The position numbers and the translations under genes are program-made. Source: Flavobacteriaceae bacterium (GTDB taxonomy: Bacteria; Bacteroidota; Bacteroidia; Flavobacteriales; Flavobacteriaceae). From it: 42,005 bases of DNA. Under the pieces are notes generated by a model. That model was not told where the DNA came from, did no database searches, and saw only the letters and a program-made list of their open reading frames with translations. Shown here piece after piece: positions 32,803 to 41,787 of this stretch; position 1 is the first letter of the stretch; each line of letters opens with the position of its first letter. The stretch lies in assembly GCA_947373225.1 (NCBI GenBank), contig CANBWX010000012.1:1-42005 (forward strand), in the 5' to 3' direction.

Positions 32803-33771
32803 TTATAAAGGAGAATAACACGCTCCTAATTCATTATTTGAACTGTTAATATAGGGATTATAAAGATTCAAAGACCATTTTTTGCCACTAATTTCATCTG
32901 CCAAATATAAGTCATATTGTCCTCTTCCTCCTATTCTAGTACTTGAAAGTACCACGGTATGACTGTTGACTGGAAACGCATCCGAGAAATCCGAATCTGA
33001 TTCGTTAAAAGGAAGTTTTAATGATGGAGTTCCATTAAAATACCCCAAATAAACTTGGTCGCTAGTAGTAGATTGCGTAAATAAAAAGGTGTTTGCATCA
33101 ACCGTAATTGGATAATATTCATTAATATTTGCCATTGCGGCTAATGGTTGTGTGGTATTATTTAACATAGAATATTTGATAATATCAGCTGTAGCCGAAT
33201 TATTAGCTTCGCTCCCTGAATATAAAATGCTATTACCATCGGCAGTGTAATACGGCATCGAGGCTTCGGTGTTGGGAACGATGAATGACCTTAAAATATT
33301 TCCCGAGGTATCCATTTCTTTTAACACTCCATTTTGCTTGAAAACAATTTTTGTTCCGTCTGGCGAAAACTTTGGATCTTCATCACGAGCCAATGAGTTT
33401 TTGGTGAGATTTTGTGGCTGAACATTTGTTCCCAAAGTATAAATAAAAACATCCCAATTTGATGTAGGTTGTGCCATTCCCATAAATACGATTTTTGTCC
33501 CGTCTGGCGAAAAATGAGCATTCATTGAATTTGTAATTGTCCAATTCTGGCTCAAGAAAGTTATTTCGTTGGTACTAAAATTATATAAATATAATTTTGA
33601 ATCAGAACAATTATAGCAAGAATAAGTATGATAAACCATCTTTCCTGTAAGTACAGGTTGAGGAGTTTTGTCAATTGGAACGGCCGGAACTACAAAATTA
33701 GGAGTAGAACTAGAACAAGAAAGTAATGCTAATAAAAAAAAGAATGCCAGAGTTGTTGTTTTGCATTTCAT
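32803..33771 (-). CDS. PD40/TolB-like beta-propeller lipoprotein
   Basis: A 322-residue lipoprotein with lipobox LLALLSC (Cys19). The mature part is made of PD40-type propeller repeats: HFSPDGTKIVFMG (about 109), KFSPDGTKIVFKQ (about 150) and YYTADGNSILYSG (about 192), plus weaker blades. An early CYNCSD pair of cysteines (about 53-56) could form a disulphide. PD40 propellers occur in TolB and in surface proteins; no enzyme motif is visible. It lies between SusD and GH20, where many such operons encode a surface glycan-binding protein, so glycan binding is a reasonable guess. It is 100 bp behind SusD, with a hairpin in the gap, and 19 bp before GH20. Precise function unknown. Confidence 0.82.
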   Translation of the reverse strand: MKCKTTTLAFFFLLALLSCSSSTPNFVVPAVPIDKTPQPVLTGKMVYHTYSCYNCSDSKLYLYNFSTNEITFLSQNWTITNSMNAHFSPDGTKIVFMGMAQPTSNWDVFIYTLGTNVQPQNLTKNSLARDEDPKFSPDGTKIVFKQNGVLKEMDTSGNILRSFIVPNTEASMPYYTADGNSILYSGSEANNSATADIIKYSMLNNTTQPLAAMANINEYYPITVDANTFLFTQSTTSDQVYLGYFNGTPSLKLPFNESDSDFSDAFPVNSHTVVLSSTRIGGRGQYDLYLADEISGKKWSLNLYNPYINSSNNELGACYSPL

Positions 33772-33803
33772 TATTAAGACATTTATGTTAGGGTAAAAAT
33801 AAA

Positions 33804-33833
33804 GAATACTTCGAAGAAATCTCCGAAGTATTC
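33804..33833 (-). terminator. Hairpin between SusD and the lipoprotein gene (possible attenuator)
   Basis: A perfect 10-bp stem (GAATACTTCG and CGAAGTATTC) with a 10-nt loop is followed on the minus strand by TTTATTTTTA, a broken T-run. It could be a partial terminator or an RNA-processing/stability hairpin that keeps SusC-SusD mRNA more abundant than the downstream part. Confidence 0.55.
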
Positions 33834-33871
33834 ACAACTAAAAAAACGTAAATAAACATTATTAAAAAAAA

Positions 33872-35401
33872 CTAATACCCAGGATTTTGAGTTAATTTAG
33901 GATTTGCATCTCTTTCTAACTGTGGTATAGGACACAACCATTTTTCATTAGTACAATTGTAATTAATGCTAATTGGTGCACTTGGCGTTGCGTTAGCACA
34001 AGTATATTTAACTTCATGTAAACCGTTCATCACCGTGGTACAAACACCTGCACGAACTAAATCGTCCCAACGTTGACCTTCAAAAGCAAACTCTAATCTT
34101 CTTTCGTTTAAGATTTTGGTTTTCAAATCTGCTTTTGATGTTGCTGTAAGATTTGGCAAACTAACTCTAGCACGAATTTGATTTACAGTTGCTAATGCAC
34201 CAGCTAAATCTCCTAATTCGTTTTGAGCTTCAGCTTTCAACAAAACAACATCATCAAAACGCAACAAATAAGGATGATCTCCACTCGCCCATCCTGCAGG
34301 ATGTTTTTCTTTATAAGCAAAAGGAGTTCCAATAGTTGGGTCTTGGCAAGGATTCCAGTTTTCGTCACCCCATGCAATAGGTGCTCCATTAGCATCTACT
34401 GTCCAAAAAACAAGACTTGCATTTTTACGTATTACGTCATTTTGTGCGTCAAAATCACTTACTAAATCTTTAGATGGAACGCAATATTTTTGCCATCCAT
34501 CATCAGGTGCCAAAAACAATTGAACTCCCCAGTTTGCTTGATTTCCTCCGGCTATAAAAGAAATTTCAAGAATAGATTCTGAACTAAAATAATGATTACC
34601 ATCAAACAAGTCAGCATAATTTGATACTAAACTATAACCTGCAGGACTAGCGATCACTGTATTACAGTACTGCAATACTTTGTTATAATCTCTATCGCTT
34701 CTTTGCGCCCAGATTTTGGCAAGCAATGCATTTGCAGCACCTTTTGTGGCTCTCACTTTGTTTTCGCTTGGACCACCAACATAACTATCAGGTAAATTTG
34801 CCAAAGCCACTTGAAGATCGGCATCAATTTGATTGTAAACTTCAGTTTCTGTTGAACGAGCTAAATTAATTACAGCAGGATCTGTAGAATTTGAATGGAG
34901 CTCAATAGGAACGCCACCATAGAGTTTTACTAATCTAAAATAATGAAAAGCCCGCAAGAAACTTGCTTGACCAATTATATTTTGTCTTAAATTATTTTGA
35001 TCCAAGGCGGGATCATTAATTCCTTTTATTTTATCCAAGATAATATTACAACGAGAAACTCCTTGATAAAGTTGGCTCCAATTATTGAACATTCTATTGT
35101 TACTAGTAGTGATATTTAATTGATCGTAAGCAACAATAGGAGCATCTCCACCACCGCCAGCATATGCGTTGTCTGAACGAACATCACCTAAAAGCACGTC
35201 ATCCCATTGATAATACTCCGCGTAAAAAGTAGTATAAGCACCATTTAGGGCATTACTAAGATCCTGTGCAGTATTATAAGCGTTACCAGTCGTAAGGTCA
35301 GACTTAGGAGTTACATTCAGAAAATCTTTACTACACGAAAAAAAGGAAGCAAGTAGTAATGAGCAACCAATTATTCTTAATTTATAATATATATTTTTCA
35401 T
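33872..35401 (-). CDS. SusD/RagB-family outer-membrane lipoprotein (second pair)
   Basis: A 509-residue surface lipoprotein partner of the SusC gene just upstream. The N-terminus has a lipoprotein signal with lipobox ASFFSC (Cys23) followed by SKDFLNVTPKSDLTTGNAY. The SusD fold is visible in FLRAFHYFRLVKLYGGVPIE, in KGAANALLAKIWAQRS and in the C-terminal family motif ILNERRLEFAFEGQRWDDLV with YPYLLRFDDVVLLKAEAQNE before it (written HPYLLRFDD here). The end LERDANPKLTQNPGY is also typical. It starts 20 bp after the SusC stop. Its place in an operon with GH20 suggests an amino-sugar glycan as ligand. Confidence 0.95.
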   Translation of the reverse strand: MKNIYYKLRIIGCSLLLASFFSCSKDFLNVTPKSDLTTGNAYNTAQDLSNALNGAYTTFYAEYYQWDDVLLGDVRSDNAYAGGGGDAPIVAYDQLNITTSNNRMFNNWSQLYQGVSRCNIILDKIKGINDPALDQNNLRQNIIGQASFLRAFHYFRLVKLYGGVPIELHSNSTDPAVINLARSTETEVYNQIDADLQVALANLPDSYVGGPSENKVRATKGAANALLAKIWAQRSDRDYNKVLQYCNTVIASPAGYSLVSNYADLFDGNHYFSSESILEISFIAGGNQANWGVQLFLAPDDGWQKYCVPSKDLVSDFDAQNDVIRKNASLVFWTVDANGAPIAWGDENWNPCQDPTIGTPFAYKEKHPAGWASGDHPYLLRFDDVVLLKAEAQNELGDLAGALATVNQIRARVSLPNLTATSKADLKTKILNERRLEFAFEGQRWDDLVRAGVCTTVMNGLHEVKYTCANATPSAPISINYNCTNEKWLCPIPQLERDANPKLTQNPGY

Positions 35402-35421
35402 AATAATTTCATTTTATTGTA

Positions 35422-38367
35422 TTAAAAAGTAAGGTTAACTCCAAAAATCACATCTTTAGTTTGTGGATAAGTTCCATAATCTACACCCGGAGCAATATTT
35501 TTCAAAGGATTATTGCCACTTTGTGAATAAAAATTCACTTCTGGATCAAACCCTGAATATTTGGTAAACGTAATCACATTATCAGCCGTTAGATACAAAT
35601 GTATTTTGCTCATATATAGTTTACTCACTAATTTTTCTGGAAGGTTATAACCTAAAGTAATCGATTTTAATCTTATATAAGATCCGTCTTCAATGAATCG
35701 AGAAGAAATTTTCATGTTTTGATCGCTTCCATAAGCAGCTACCGGAATATTGGTAATTTGACCTGGAGTTGTCCAACGATTTAAAACTGCTGTCGATTGA
35801 TTATTAGCGCTATACATTCCTTCGGTTTCTATTCTGGTAGCATTAAATATTTGATTGCCTTGTACCCCTTGGAAGAAAATATCCAAAGACCAATTTTTAT
35901 AAGTAAAATCATTTGTAAATCCTACTGTATATTTAGGATTAGCATTACCAATAATAGTTTTATCGCCATCACTTAGTTTACCATCGCCGTCAATATCTTT
36001 GTATTTAATCATACCTGTTGCTGGATCAACTCCTTGAGAAACATATCCGTAAAAACTACCTAATGGTTTTCCTTCTTGTGCAATTGCCACTAAACCTCTA
36101 CCATCGTTATTCAAATCTCCTAATTGTATTGGACCGCCTGGAAGACTTGTGATTTTATTTTTATTGAACGAAATATTAAAATCCGTATTCCATTTGAATT
36201 CACCCACTAAATTTTTTGAACTCACGGCAAATTCAAAACCTCTGTTTTCCATGGCTCCTATATTCATTATTGCATTTGCAAACCCTGTACTTGTTGGGAT
36301 TGTTTTATTCAACAACATATCGGTTGTTAGTTTAATATAGTAATCTGTAGTGAAAGTTAAACGGCTATGCAATAACGAAAGATCGATACCGATATCGGTT
36401 TGTTTTGTAGTTTCCCATTTTAGATTATTACTTTCAAGTGAAGAAGGATTTGTCCCAGGAACTACATTACCTCCAATTACATAAGCAGCACCTGGATTTA
36501 CTAAACCAAAATGAGAATAATTCCCCACTTGTCCGTTTCCAACTTCACCCCATCCTGCTCTTATTTTCATGTCATTGATAACAGGTACATTTTTGAAAAA
36601 CTCTTCTTTAGACAATCTCCAACCAGCAGAAAACGATGGGAAATTACCCCATCTATTCAACGTTCCGAATCCAGAATAACCATCTCTACGGAAATTAGCT
36701 GTCAAGAAATATTTATCCTCATAGCTGTAATTTAATCTCCCAATAAAAGCAAGATTTCTTCCTGTTGTGCTACTATAGCTTGCACCTGGTATTGGTGTAG
36801 TTGCAGCATTTATCGTATGTACTGCTCCAGAACCAAACCCTCTTGCACCATCCGAAAAATTAGAATTATCATTTTGCGAAACAATATAACCCAACAAAGC
36901 GTTGAAAGTATGTTTATCGAATGATTTGGAAAAAGAAAGTGTGTTTTCAGTTGTCCAATACGTATTTTGAGTATTACTTATACTTGCCATCCCTTGAAAA
37001 GCTCTACCTTCTCTACTTCTGAATGGGTCAACCCATGAATTATAAGTACTGTTTAACTGTTCGAACCCGAACATGGATTTAAATTTAAGATATTTCAAAA
37101 AAGAAAATTCAGCGTAAACATTTCCGTTAAATCTATAATTTTGGAAGGAATGTTCGTTTTTTAATAATAATCCAATCGGATTTTCAAGATCTCCAATAAT
37201 AGGATTTAATACAAATGTACCATCCGGATTATAAACACCAGTCACAGGAGCACCTGTTAACAAAGACAAAACAGCACCAATTTTTCTTCCCTCATCAACA
37301 TTCACATCTTTCCATTTATTGTAGGAGATACTTGAACCTATTTTTACAGAATTACTTATTTTGTGATCAATGTTAGCCTTAAAAGTATATCTTTCTACTG
37401 AGTTTGTAAGAACAACCCCTTCTTGATTAAGATAGGTTCCAGATACATAAAAGTTAGTTTTTTCATCTCCTCCAGAAACGCCAAACTGATAATTTTTAGA
37501 AGCTGCTGTTCTAAAACCTTGATTTTGCCAATTGCTATCAGCAGTATATAAACTTGCATCAATAGGATGATTCATTTCAGTCATTAAAGACTTATATTGG
37601 CTTGCATTTAAAACATTTAGTGTTTTTGCCACACTCGAAACCCCTGTATAGGTATTAAAAGTAACTGTAGTTTTGTGATTTCCGCCTCGTTTTGTAGTTA
37701 TCAAAACAACCCCATTAGAACCATTAGCGCCATAAATTGCTGCAGAAGAAGCGTCTTTAAGAATCGTCATCGATTCAATATCAGAAGGACTAATTTCATT
37801 TATTGAAGTAGTAACAACACCATCAACAATAAACAACGGTTCGCTACCGGCTGTAATTGTTGATGTTCCTCTAATTCGGATTGAAACACCAGCTTGTGGC
37901 TGACCTGAAGGTCTTGATATTTGAACTCCCGAAATTTTTCCTTCAAGAGCATTTGCAAATTCAGTATTCGCTTTTCCTTCAAAATCTTTTGAAGTAACAA
38001 TAGCTATTGAACCCGTAATGTCCTTTTTCTTAGTTGAACCATATCCCATCACAACAACTTCTTTCAAATCAACATCACTTGAAACAAGAACTACGTTGAC
38101 TGTTGTTTTACCTTTTACAACAACCTTTTGGGACGTGTACCCAAGGTAGGTAAAATTTAAAACGGCATCTTTTGGTAAATTATTCAAAGTGAATTTACCA
38201 TCTAAATCTGTTGTAGTTCCAATTTTAGAATTTTGGACAGCTACATTAACACCTGGCAAAGGCCCCGTAGAATCTGATACTTTTCCAGTAACAGATTGAG
38301 CTTGCATCATACTACAAACTAGCAAGAATGTAGAAATAAACAAGGTTTGTTTAAAAAATTTCTTCAT
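35422..38367 (-). CDS. SusC/RagA-family TonB-linked outer-membrane transporter (second pair)
   Basis: A 981-residue TonB-dependent glycan importer, first gene of the SusC-SusD-PD40 lipoprotein-GH20 operon. Signal peptide 1-23 (ending SMMQAQ), carboxypeptidase-like domain (about 25-100; VTGKVSDSTGPLPGVNVAVQ), TonB-interacting segment KEVVVMGYGSTKKKD, plug (about 110-225; VSIRIRGTSTI, EPLFIVDGVV, IESMTILKDASSAAIYGANG), then the barrel ending VIFGVNLTF. A calcium-loop-like DIDGDGKLSDGDKTIIG occurs late, as in the first SusC. The likely substrate is an oligosaccharide with GlcNAc ends, inferred only from the enzymes in the operon. A consensus -7 box lies about 80 bp upstream. Confidence 0.96.
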   Translation of the reverse strand: MKKFFKQTLFISTFLLVCSMMQAQSVTGKVSDSTGPLPGVNVAVQNSKIGTTTDLDGKFTLNNLPKDAVLNFTYLGYTSQKVVVKGKTTVNVVLVSSDVDLKEVVVMGYGSTKKKDITGSIAIVTSKDFEGKANTEFANALEGKISGVQISRPSGQPQAGVSIRIRGTSTITAGSEPLFIVDGVVTTSINEISPSDIESMTILKDASSAAIYGANGSNGVVLITTKRGGNHKTTVTFNTYTGVSSVAKTLNVLNASQYKSLMTEMNHPIDASLYTADSNWQNQGFRTAASKNYQFGVSGGDEKTNFYVSGTYLNQEGVVLTNSVERYTFKANIDHKISNSVKIGSSISYNKWKDVNVDEGRKIGAVLSLLTGAPVTGVYNPDGTFVLNPIIGDLENPIGLLLKNEHSFQNYRFNGNVYAEFSFLKYLKFKSMFGFEQLNSTYNSWVDPFRSREGRAFQGMASISNTQNTYWTTENTLSFSKSFDKHTFNALLGYIVSQNDNSNFSDGARGFGSGAVHTINAATTPIPGASYSSTTGRNLAFIGRLNYSYEDKYFLTANFRRDGYSGFGTLNRWGNFPSFSAGWRLSKEEFFKNVPVINDMKIRAGWGEVGNGQVGNYSHFGLVNPGAAYVIGGNVVPGTNPSSLESNNLKWETTKQTDIGIDLSLLHSRLTFTTDYYIKLTTDMLLNKTIPTSTGFANAIMNIGAMENRGFEFAVSSKNLVGEFKWNTDFNISFNKNKITSLPGGPIQLGDLNNDGRGLVAIAQEGKPLGSFYGYVSQGVDPATGMIKYKDIDGDGKLSDGDKTIIGNANPKYTVGFTNDFTYKNWSLDIFFQGVQGNQIFNATRIETEGMYSANNQSTAVLNRWTTPGQITNIPVAAYGSDQNMKISSRFIEDGSYIRLKSITLGYNLPEKLVSKLYMSKIHLYLTADNVITFTKYSGFDPEVNFYSQSGNNPLKNIAPGVDYGTYPQTKDVIFGVNLTF

Positions 38368-38444
38368 AATTAATTTTGGTTTAAAAATTTTGAGGTTAGT
38401 TAGGCATAAAATAGTGTTATTGAATTAACTATAAATATACTTTT

Positions 38445-38452
38445 CAAAACTA
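38445..38452 (-). promoter_or_regulatory. Candidate -7 element of the second SusC operon
   Basis: The minus strand reads TAGTTTTG here, an exact TAnnTTTG, 78 bp before the SusC start. No TTG stands 17-23 nt upstream, which would fit dependence on an activator. The rest of the 287-bp gap to the AsmA-family gene is AT-rich and shows no gene. Confidence 0.5.
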
Positions 38453-38619
38453 ATTAATAGATGATTTAAAAAAATAGATATTTACGCATAATAATCCTCA
38501 TTTTACGTAATTATTAAAATCTAATTAAAATACTAAACACTTAATTTAAAGAGAATTCAGATGTTCAAAAAGTTTACACATCGCTAATTTGAAAATTTAA
38601 GAAAACCCTCAAAAAAGAC

Positions 38620-38627
38620 TACTTTTG
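38620..38627 (+). promoter_or_regulatory. Candidate -7 element of the AsmA-family gene
   Basis: TACTTTTG matches TAnnTTTG exactly, 28 nt before the chosen ATG. A TTA stands about 20 nt upstream in the -33 position. The TTG inside this box could be mistaken for a start codon of a frame ten codons longer. Confidence 0.55.
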
Positions 38628-38654
38628 CAAAAAAACAATTATATTCAGTCAGCC

Positions 38655-41393
38655 ATGAATAATTCAAAAACAAAACCCTTTTTATTTAAAACAATAAAAT
38701 ACTTAGGAATCGGTAGCGTAACACTTCTTGCCTTAATGTTTATTACACCTTATGTTTTCTCTGACAGAATTAAAGAAGAAATAAAAAAAACTGCCAACAA
38801 AAAATTGAATAGTGAACTTAATTATTCGGATGTGAATGTTTCATTTTTTAAACATTTCCCTTCGCTAACGTTAACTTTAGACAATTTTAGCTTGAATGGT
38901 TCTGCTCCCTATCAAAAAGAAAAATTCATTACCGCCAAAGAAGTTGCTTTTGGAATAAACGTTCCGAGTCTAATCTTTGGAAAATTCATAAACATAGATG
39001 AAATCTACCTGCTAAATTCAAAAATAAATGTCAAGGTAAATAAGGACGGGATTGCCAACTATAATGTTTATATAGCTGATAAAACAGTTCAGACAAATGA
39101 CAATACAACCTCTTCACTAAAACTAAAAAAGATTGAAATAAAAAATAGCCAGATCAATTATGACGATCAAACGGCAAAAATTCACTTTGATGCTTTTGGT
39201 TTCAATTATCTTGGAAAAGGAGATCTTGCCTCATCTGTTTTTGATTTATATTCGAATGCCAAAATAGACAAACTAAATGTTATTTATGAAAATGAACCTT
39301 ACTTGATGAACAAAAAAGTAGATGCCGAATTAATAACAAAGGTCAATGTCAATTCGCTTTCTTTCGTCTTTCAACAAAATAATCTAAAAATAAATAAGCT
39401 TCCGTTTGATTTTAAAGGAAAATTCGACTTCCTGAAAGACGGTTATAATATGGATTTTACCGTTAAATCTTCAAACAGCAATCTCGAAGATCTGATTACT
39501 GCCTTTCCTCCAAAATATATTACCTGGCTTAACAAAACAGAATTACGAGGCAAAACTGATGTATTACTTACGTTAAAAGGAAAATATATAGCTTCAAAAA
39601 AAATAGGTCCAGACCTTAATCTTGAATTAAAAATTCGAGATGGTTTTGTAAATTATAATAAAAGTGCTTTACCGGTTTCGAACCTTAATTTAGATTTAAC
39701 CACAAGACTTCCGTCCTTAAACCCAGATCTTTTGGTTATTGATGCGAAGACTTTATCTTTAAATATCCAAAAAGACTTTCTTAAAGCAAAACTGTTTGTT
39801 AAAGGAATGAATAACCCTGAAATTGACGCCAATTTAAATGCAAAAATTGACTTAGAAAAATTGGATAAAGCTCTTGGAATTCCTGATTTAGAACTAAAAG
39901 GAATGCTTATTGGTGAAGGAAAAGCAACAGGGAAATTCGACCCTAAAAACAAAATATTTCCAGTTACAAATGCAAATATCAAATTAGAAAACGGATATAT
40001 TAAAACCAAATATTACCCAAATCCAATCACTAATATCAACATCATTTCTAAAATTGAAAATCAAAAAGGAACATTCAATGATTTAAAAATAGCGCTCAAA
40101 CCAACTCAATTTACCTTTGAAGGCGAACCGTTTTTTATCGAAGCAGATCTGACTAATTTTGACGATTTAACGTATGACGTAAAAGCAAAAGGAACACTGA
40201 ATATCAGTAAAATTTATAAAGTTTTCTCGCAAAAAGGATTGGATTTAGATGGTTCTATCAAGGCCGATTTAGTTTTGAAAGGAAAACAAAGTGACACCAA
40301 AAAAGGCAACTACAATAAACTGGACAACAAAGGAACTTTAGAAGTAAGAAATATTCAAATAGCGACCCAATATCTTCCAAAAACATTCCTTATCAAAGAA
40401 GGGATTTTCAAAATCAATCAAGACAAGATGAGCTTCAATAACTTCTTAGCAGCTTATGGCGAATCGGATTTTAAAATGGATGGTTATTTGAAAAATGTAA
40501 TCAACTTCGCGACTTCAAAAAATGCGGTGTTGAGCGGCTCTTTCGTACTAAAATCAAAATACATCAATGCTGATGAATTTATGTCAAGTACCGTCGTAAG
40601 CACAGCAAATACTAGCACTGAACCAACAATAACAACAGAAAAAGGAGTGATTATGCTTCCTCCAACTTTCGATTTGCAATTTCAAGCGAACGCCCAAAAA
40701 CTAAACTTTAATGGCCTAACGATTAACGATGCTAAAGGAGCGCTGAAAATAAAAGATTCCAAGTTAAACATGCAAAACACAGGATTCAATTTGATAGGTT
40801 GTGCAGTTACTATGAATGCTACTTATGAAGGAATTAATCCAAAAAAAGCACTATTCGAATATGATATAAAAGCAACTGATTTCGATATTAAAAGAGCTTA
40901 TAAGGAAGTAAAAATATTTAGAACAATGGCTAGTGCTGCCGAAAAAGCGGAAGGAATTGTGTCATTAGATTATAACCTTAAAGGCAAATTAAACGCAAAT
41001 ATGGAACCCATACTTCCATCATTAATTGGGAATGGTGTCATTTCTGTAAAAAACATAAAGTTCCATGGCATGAAAATGTTTAACGCCGTAAGTAGTAAAA
41101 CAAACTATGAAGGGATAAAAGATCCAGAAGTGAACAAAGTTGACATCCGAACTTCTATAAAAAACAACATAATAACCGTTGAACGATTCAAATTCAAATT
41201 TGCGGGTTTCAGACCAAGAATAGAAGGAACAACAAGTCTAGACGGAAAACTAAACCTTAAAATGAGATTAGGATTACCACCATTAGGAATCCTTGGAGTT
41301 CCCTTATTAATAACAGGAAACAAAGACAATCCAAAGGTGAAAATAGGTCGAAAATCGGAGGAATTACAAGAAACTGAAGATAAGACTGAATAA
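38655..41393 (+). CDS. AsmA-family membrane-anchored protein
   Basis: A 912-residue AsmA-like protein. One N-terminal transmembrane helix (about 15-36; YLGIGSVTLLALMFITPYVF) anchors a long, beta-rich periplasmic part. Family features are an N-terminal block (LNYSDVNVSFFKHFPSLTLT then LDNFSLNG), repeated beta-strand segments through the middle, and a C-terminal AsmA block (MKMFNAVSSKTNYEGIKDPE, VERFKFKFAGFRPRIEGTTS, LKMRLGLPPLGILGVPLLIT). AsmA-like proteins have been linked to lipid transport to, and assembly of, the outer membrane; the exact role here is unknown. The ATG at 38655 is chosen over an in-frame TTG at 38625 because that TTG is part of a promoter -7 element. It is divergent from the SusC operon and ends at a strong terminator. 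Confidence 0.88.
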   Translation: MNNSKTKPFLFKTIKYLGIGSVTLLALMFITPYVFSDRIKEEIKKTANKKLNSELNYSDVNVSFFKHFPSLTLTLDNFSLNGSAPYQKEKFITAKEVAFGINVPSLIFGKFINIDEIYLLNSKINVKVNKDGIANYNVYIADKTVQTNDNTTSSLKLKKIEIKNSQINYDDQTAKIHFDAFGFNYLGKGDLASSVFDLYSNAKIDKLNVIYENEPYLMNKKVDAELITKVNVNSLSFVFQQNNLKINKLPFDFKGKFDFLKDGYNMDFTVKSSNSNLEDLITAFPPKYITWLNKTELRGKTDVLLTLKGKYIASKKIGPDLNLELKIRDGFVNYNKSALPVSNLNLDLTTRLPSLNPDLLVIDAKTLSLNIQKDFLKAKLFVKGMNNPEIDANLNAKIDLEKLDKALGIPDLELKGMLIGEGKATGKFDPKNKIFPVTNANIKLENGYIKTKYYPNPITNINIISKIENQKGTFNDLKIALKPTQFTFEGEPFFIEADLTNFDDLTYDVKAKGTLNISKIYKVFSQKGLDLDGSIKADLVLKGKQSDTKKGNYNKLDNKGTLEVRNIQIATQYLPKTFLIKEGIFKINQDKMSFNNFLAAYGESDFKMDGYLKNVINFATSKNAVLSGSFVLKSKYINADEFMSSTVVSTANTSTEPTITTEKGVIMLPPTFDLQFQANAQKLNFNGLTINDAKGALKIKDSKLNMQNTGFNLIGCAVTMNATYEGINPKKALFEYDIKATDFDIKRAYKEVKIFRTMASAAEKAEGIVSLDYNLKGKLNANMEPILPSLIGNGVISVKNIKFHGMKMFNAVSSKTNYEGIKDPEVNKVDIRTSIKNNIITVERFKFKFAGFRPRIEGTTSLDGKLNLKMRLGLPPLGILGVPLLITGNKDNPKVKIGRKSEELQETEDKTE

Positions 41394-41405
41394 ACAAATC
41401 AAAAT

Positions 41406-41430
41406 GGCACACCTAAAGTGTGCCTTTTTT
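41406..41430 (+). terminator. Intrinsic terminator after the AsmA-family gene
   Basis: GGCACAC and GTGTGCC arms with loop CTAAA, followed by six T. Confidence 0.9.
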
Positions 41431-41479
41431 GAAGAAATATTTAGAGAATCATAAAGACTAGAAACCCCCTTAAAATCAA

Positions 41480-41508
41480 AAAAGCTGTCCACAAAGTGGA
41501 AAGCTTTT
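41480..41508 (-). terminator. Second hairpin between the AsmA-family gene and tRNA-Asp
   Basis: AAAAGCTGTCCAC and GTGGAAAGCTTTT arms (one mismatch) with a 3-nt loop. On the minus strand it is followed by a T-run, so it may back up the tRNA terminator; it may also work on the plus strand. The rest of 41394-41587 shows no gene. Confidence 0.6.
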
Positions 41509-41587
41509 CATTGGTCTAACTACTAAACCTGCCCCGTCTTGCGACGTGACGAAAACAACACAACAATCTTTGATGCTTATATTGGGC

Positions 41588-41614
41588 AAAAAAGCGATTC
41601 ATCTCTGAATCGCT
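41588..41614 (-). terminator. Intrinsic terminator of tRNA-Asp
   Basis: A perfect 9-bp stem (AGCGATTCA and TGAATCGCT) with a 4-nt loop, followed on the minus strand by six T. It starts 13 nt after the tRNA 3' end. Confidence 0.85.
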
Positions 41615-41627
41615 CTTCCCAATTTAG

Positions 41628-41701
41628 CGGTCTGGACGGGACTCGAACCCGCGACCCCATGCGTGACAGGCATGTATTCTAACCAACTGAACTACCAAAC
41701 C
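41628..41701 (-). tRNA. tRNA-Asp (anticodon GUC)
   Basis: Read on the minus strand, 74 nt fold as a full cloverleaf. The acceptor arms are GGTTTGG and CCAGACC with one G-U pair. The D-arm contains AGTTGGTTAGA. The anticodon stem is CATGC/GCATG with loop CTGTCAC, giving anticodon GTC, and the T-arm is GCGGGTTCGAGTCCCGT. The discriminator base is G, the known identity base for Asp. CCA is not encoded. It stands alone between its own promoter and terminator. Confidence 0.97.
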
Positions 41702-41719
41702 TCTGCTTTATTGCGGTTG

Positions 41720-41749
41720 CAAATATACTACTGATTTTTAATTTACCAA
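41720..41749 (-). promoter_or_regulatory. tRNA-Asp promoter (TTG-N19-TATATTTG)
   Basis: On the minus strand TTG (complement of 41747-41749) and TATATTTG (complement of 41720-41727) are 19 nt apart, the same elements and spacing as the porV promoter. The -7 element ends 18 nt before the tRNA 5' end. Confidence 0.8.
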
Positions 41750-41787
41750 GTGTTTTTTGATAAAAAAAAGAATATTTTTTCGTCAAA

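Noticed and set aside
33300..33530. Two similar DNA stretches within the lipoprotein gene
   Set aside because: They are the coding sequence of successive PD40 propeller blades (SPDGTKIVF), not an independent DNA repeat.
22095..38367. The possibility that this is a xylan-use locus, from the XylR-like regulator
   Set aside because: No xylanase, xylosidase, xylose isomerase or xylulokinase is present; the enzymes point to GlcNAc/GlcN instead.
39653..40009. A 118-codon antisense frame inside the AsmA-family gene
   Set aside because: It is wholly inside a well-supported gene, has no family signature, and long antisense frames arise easily by chance.
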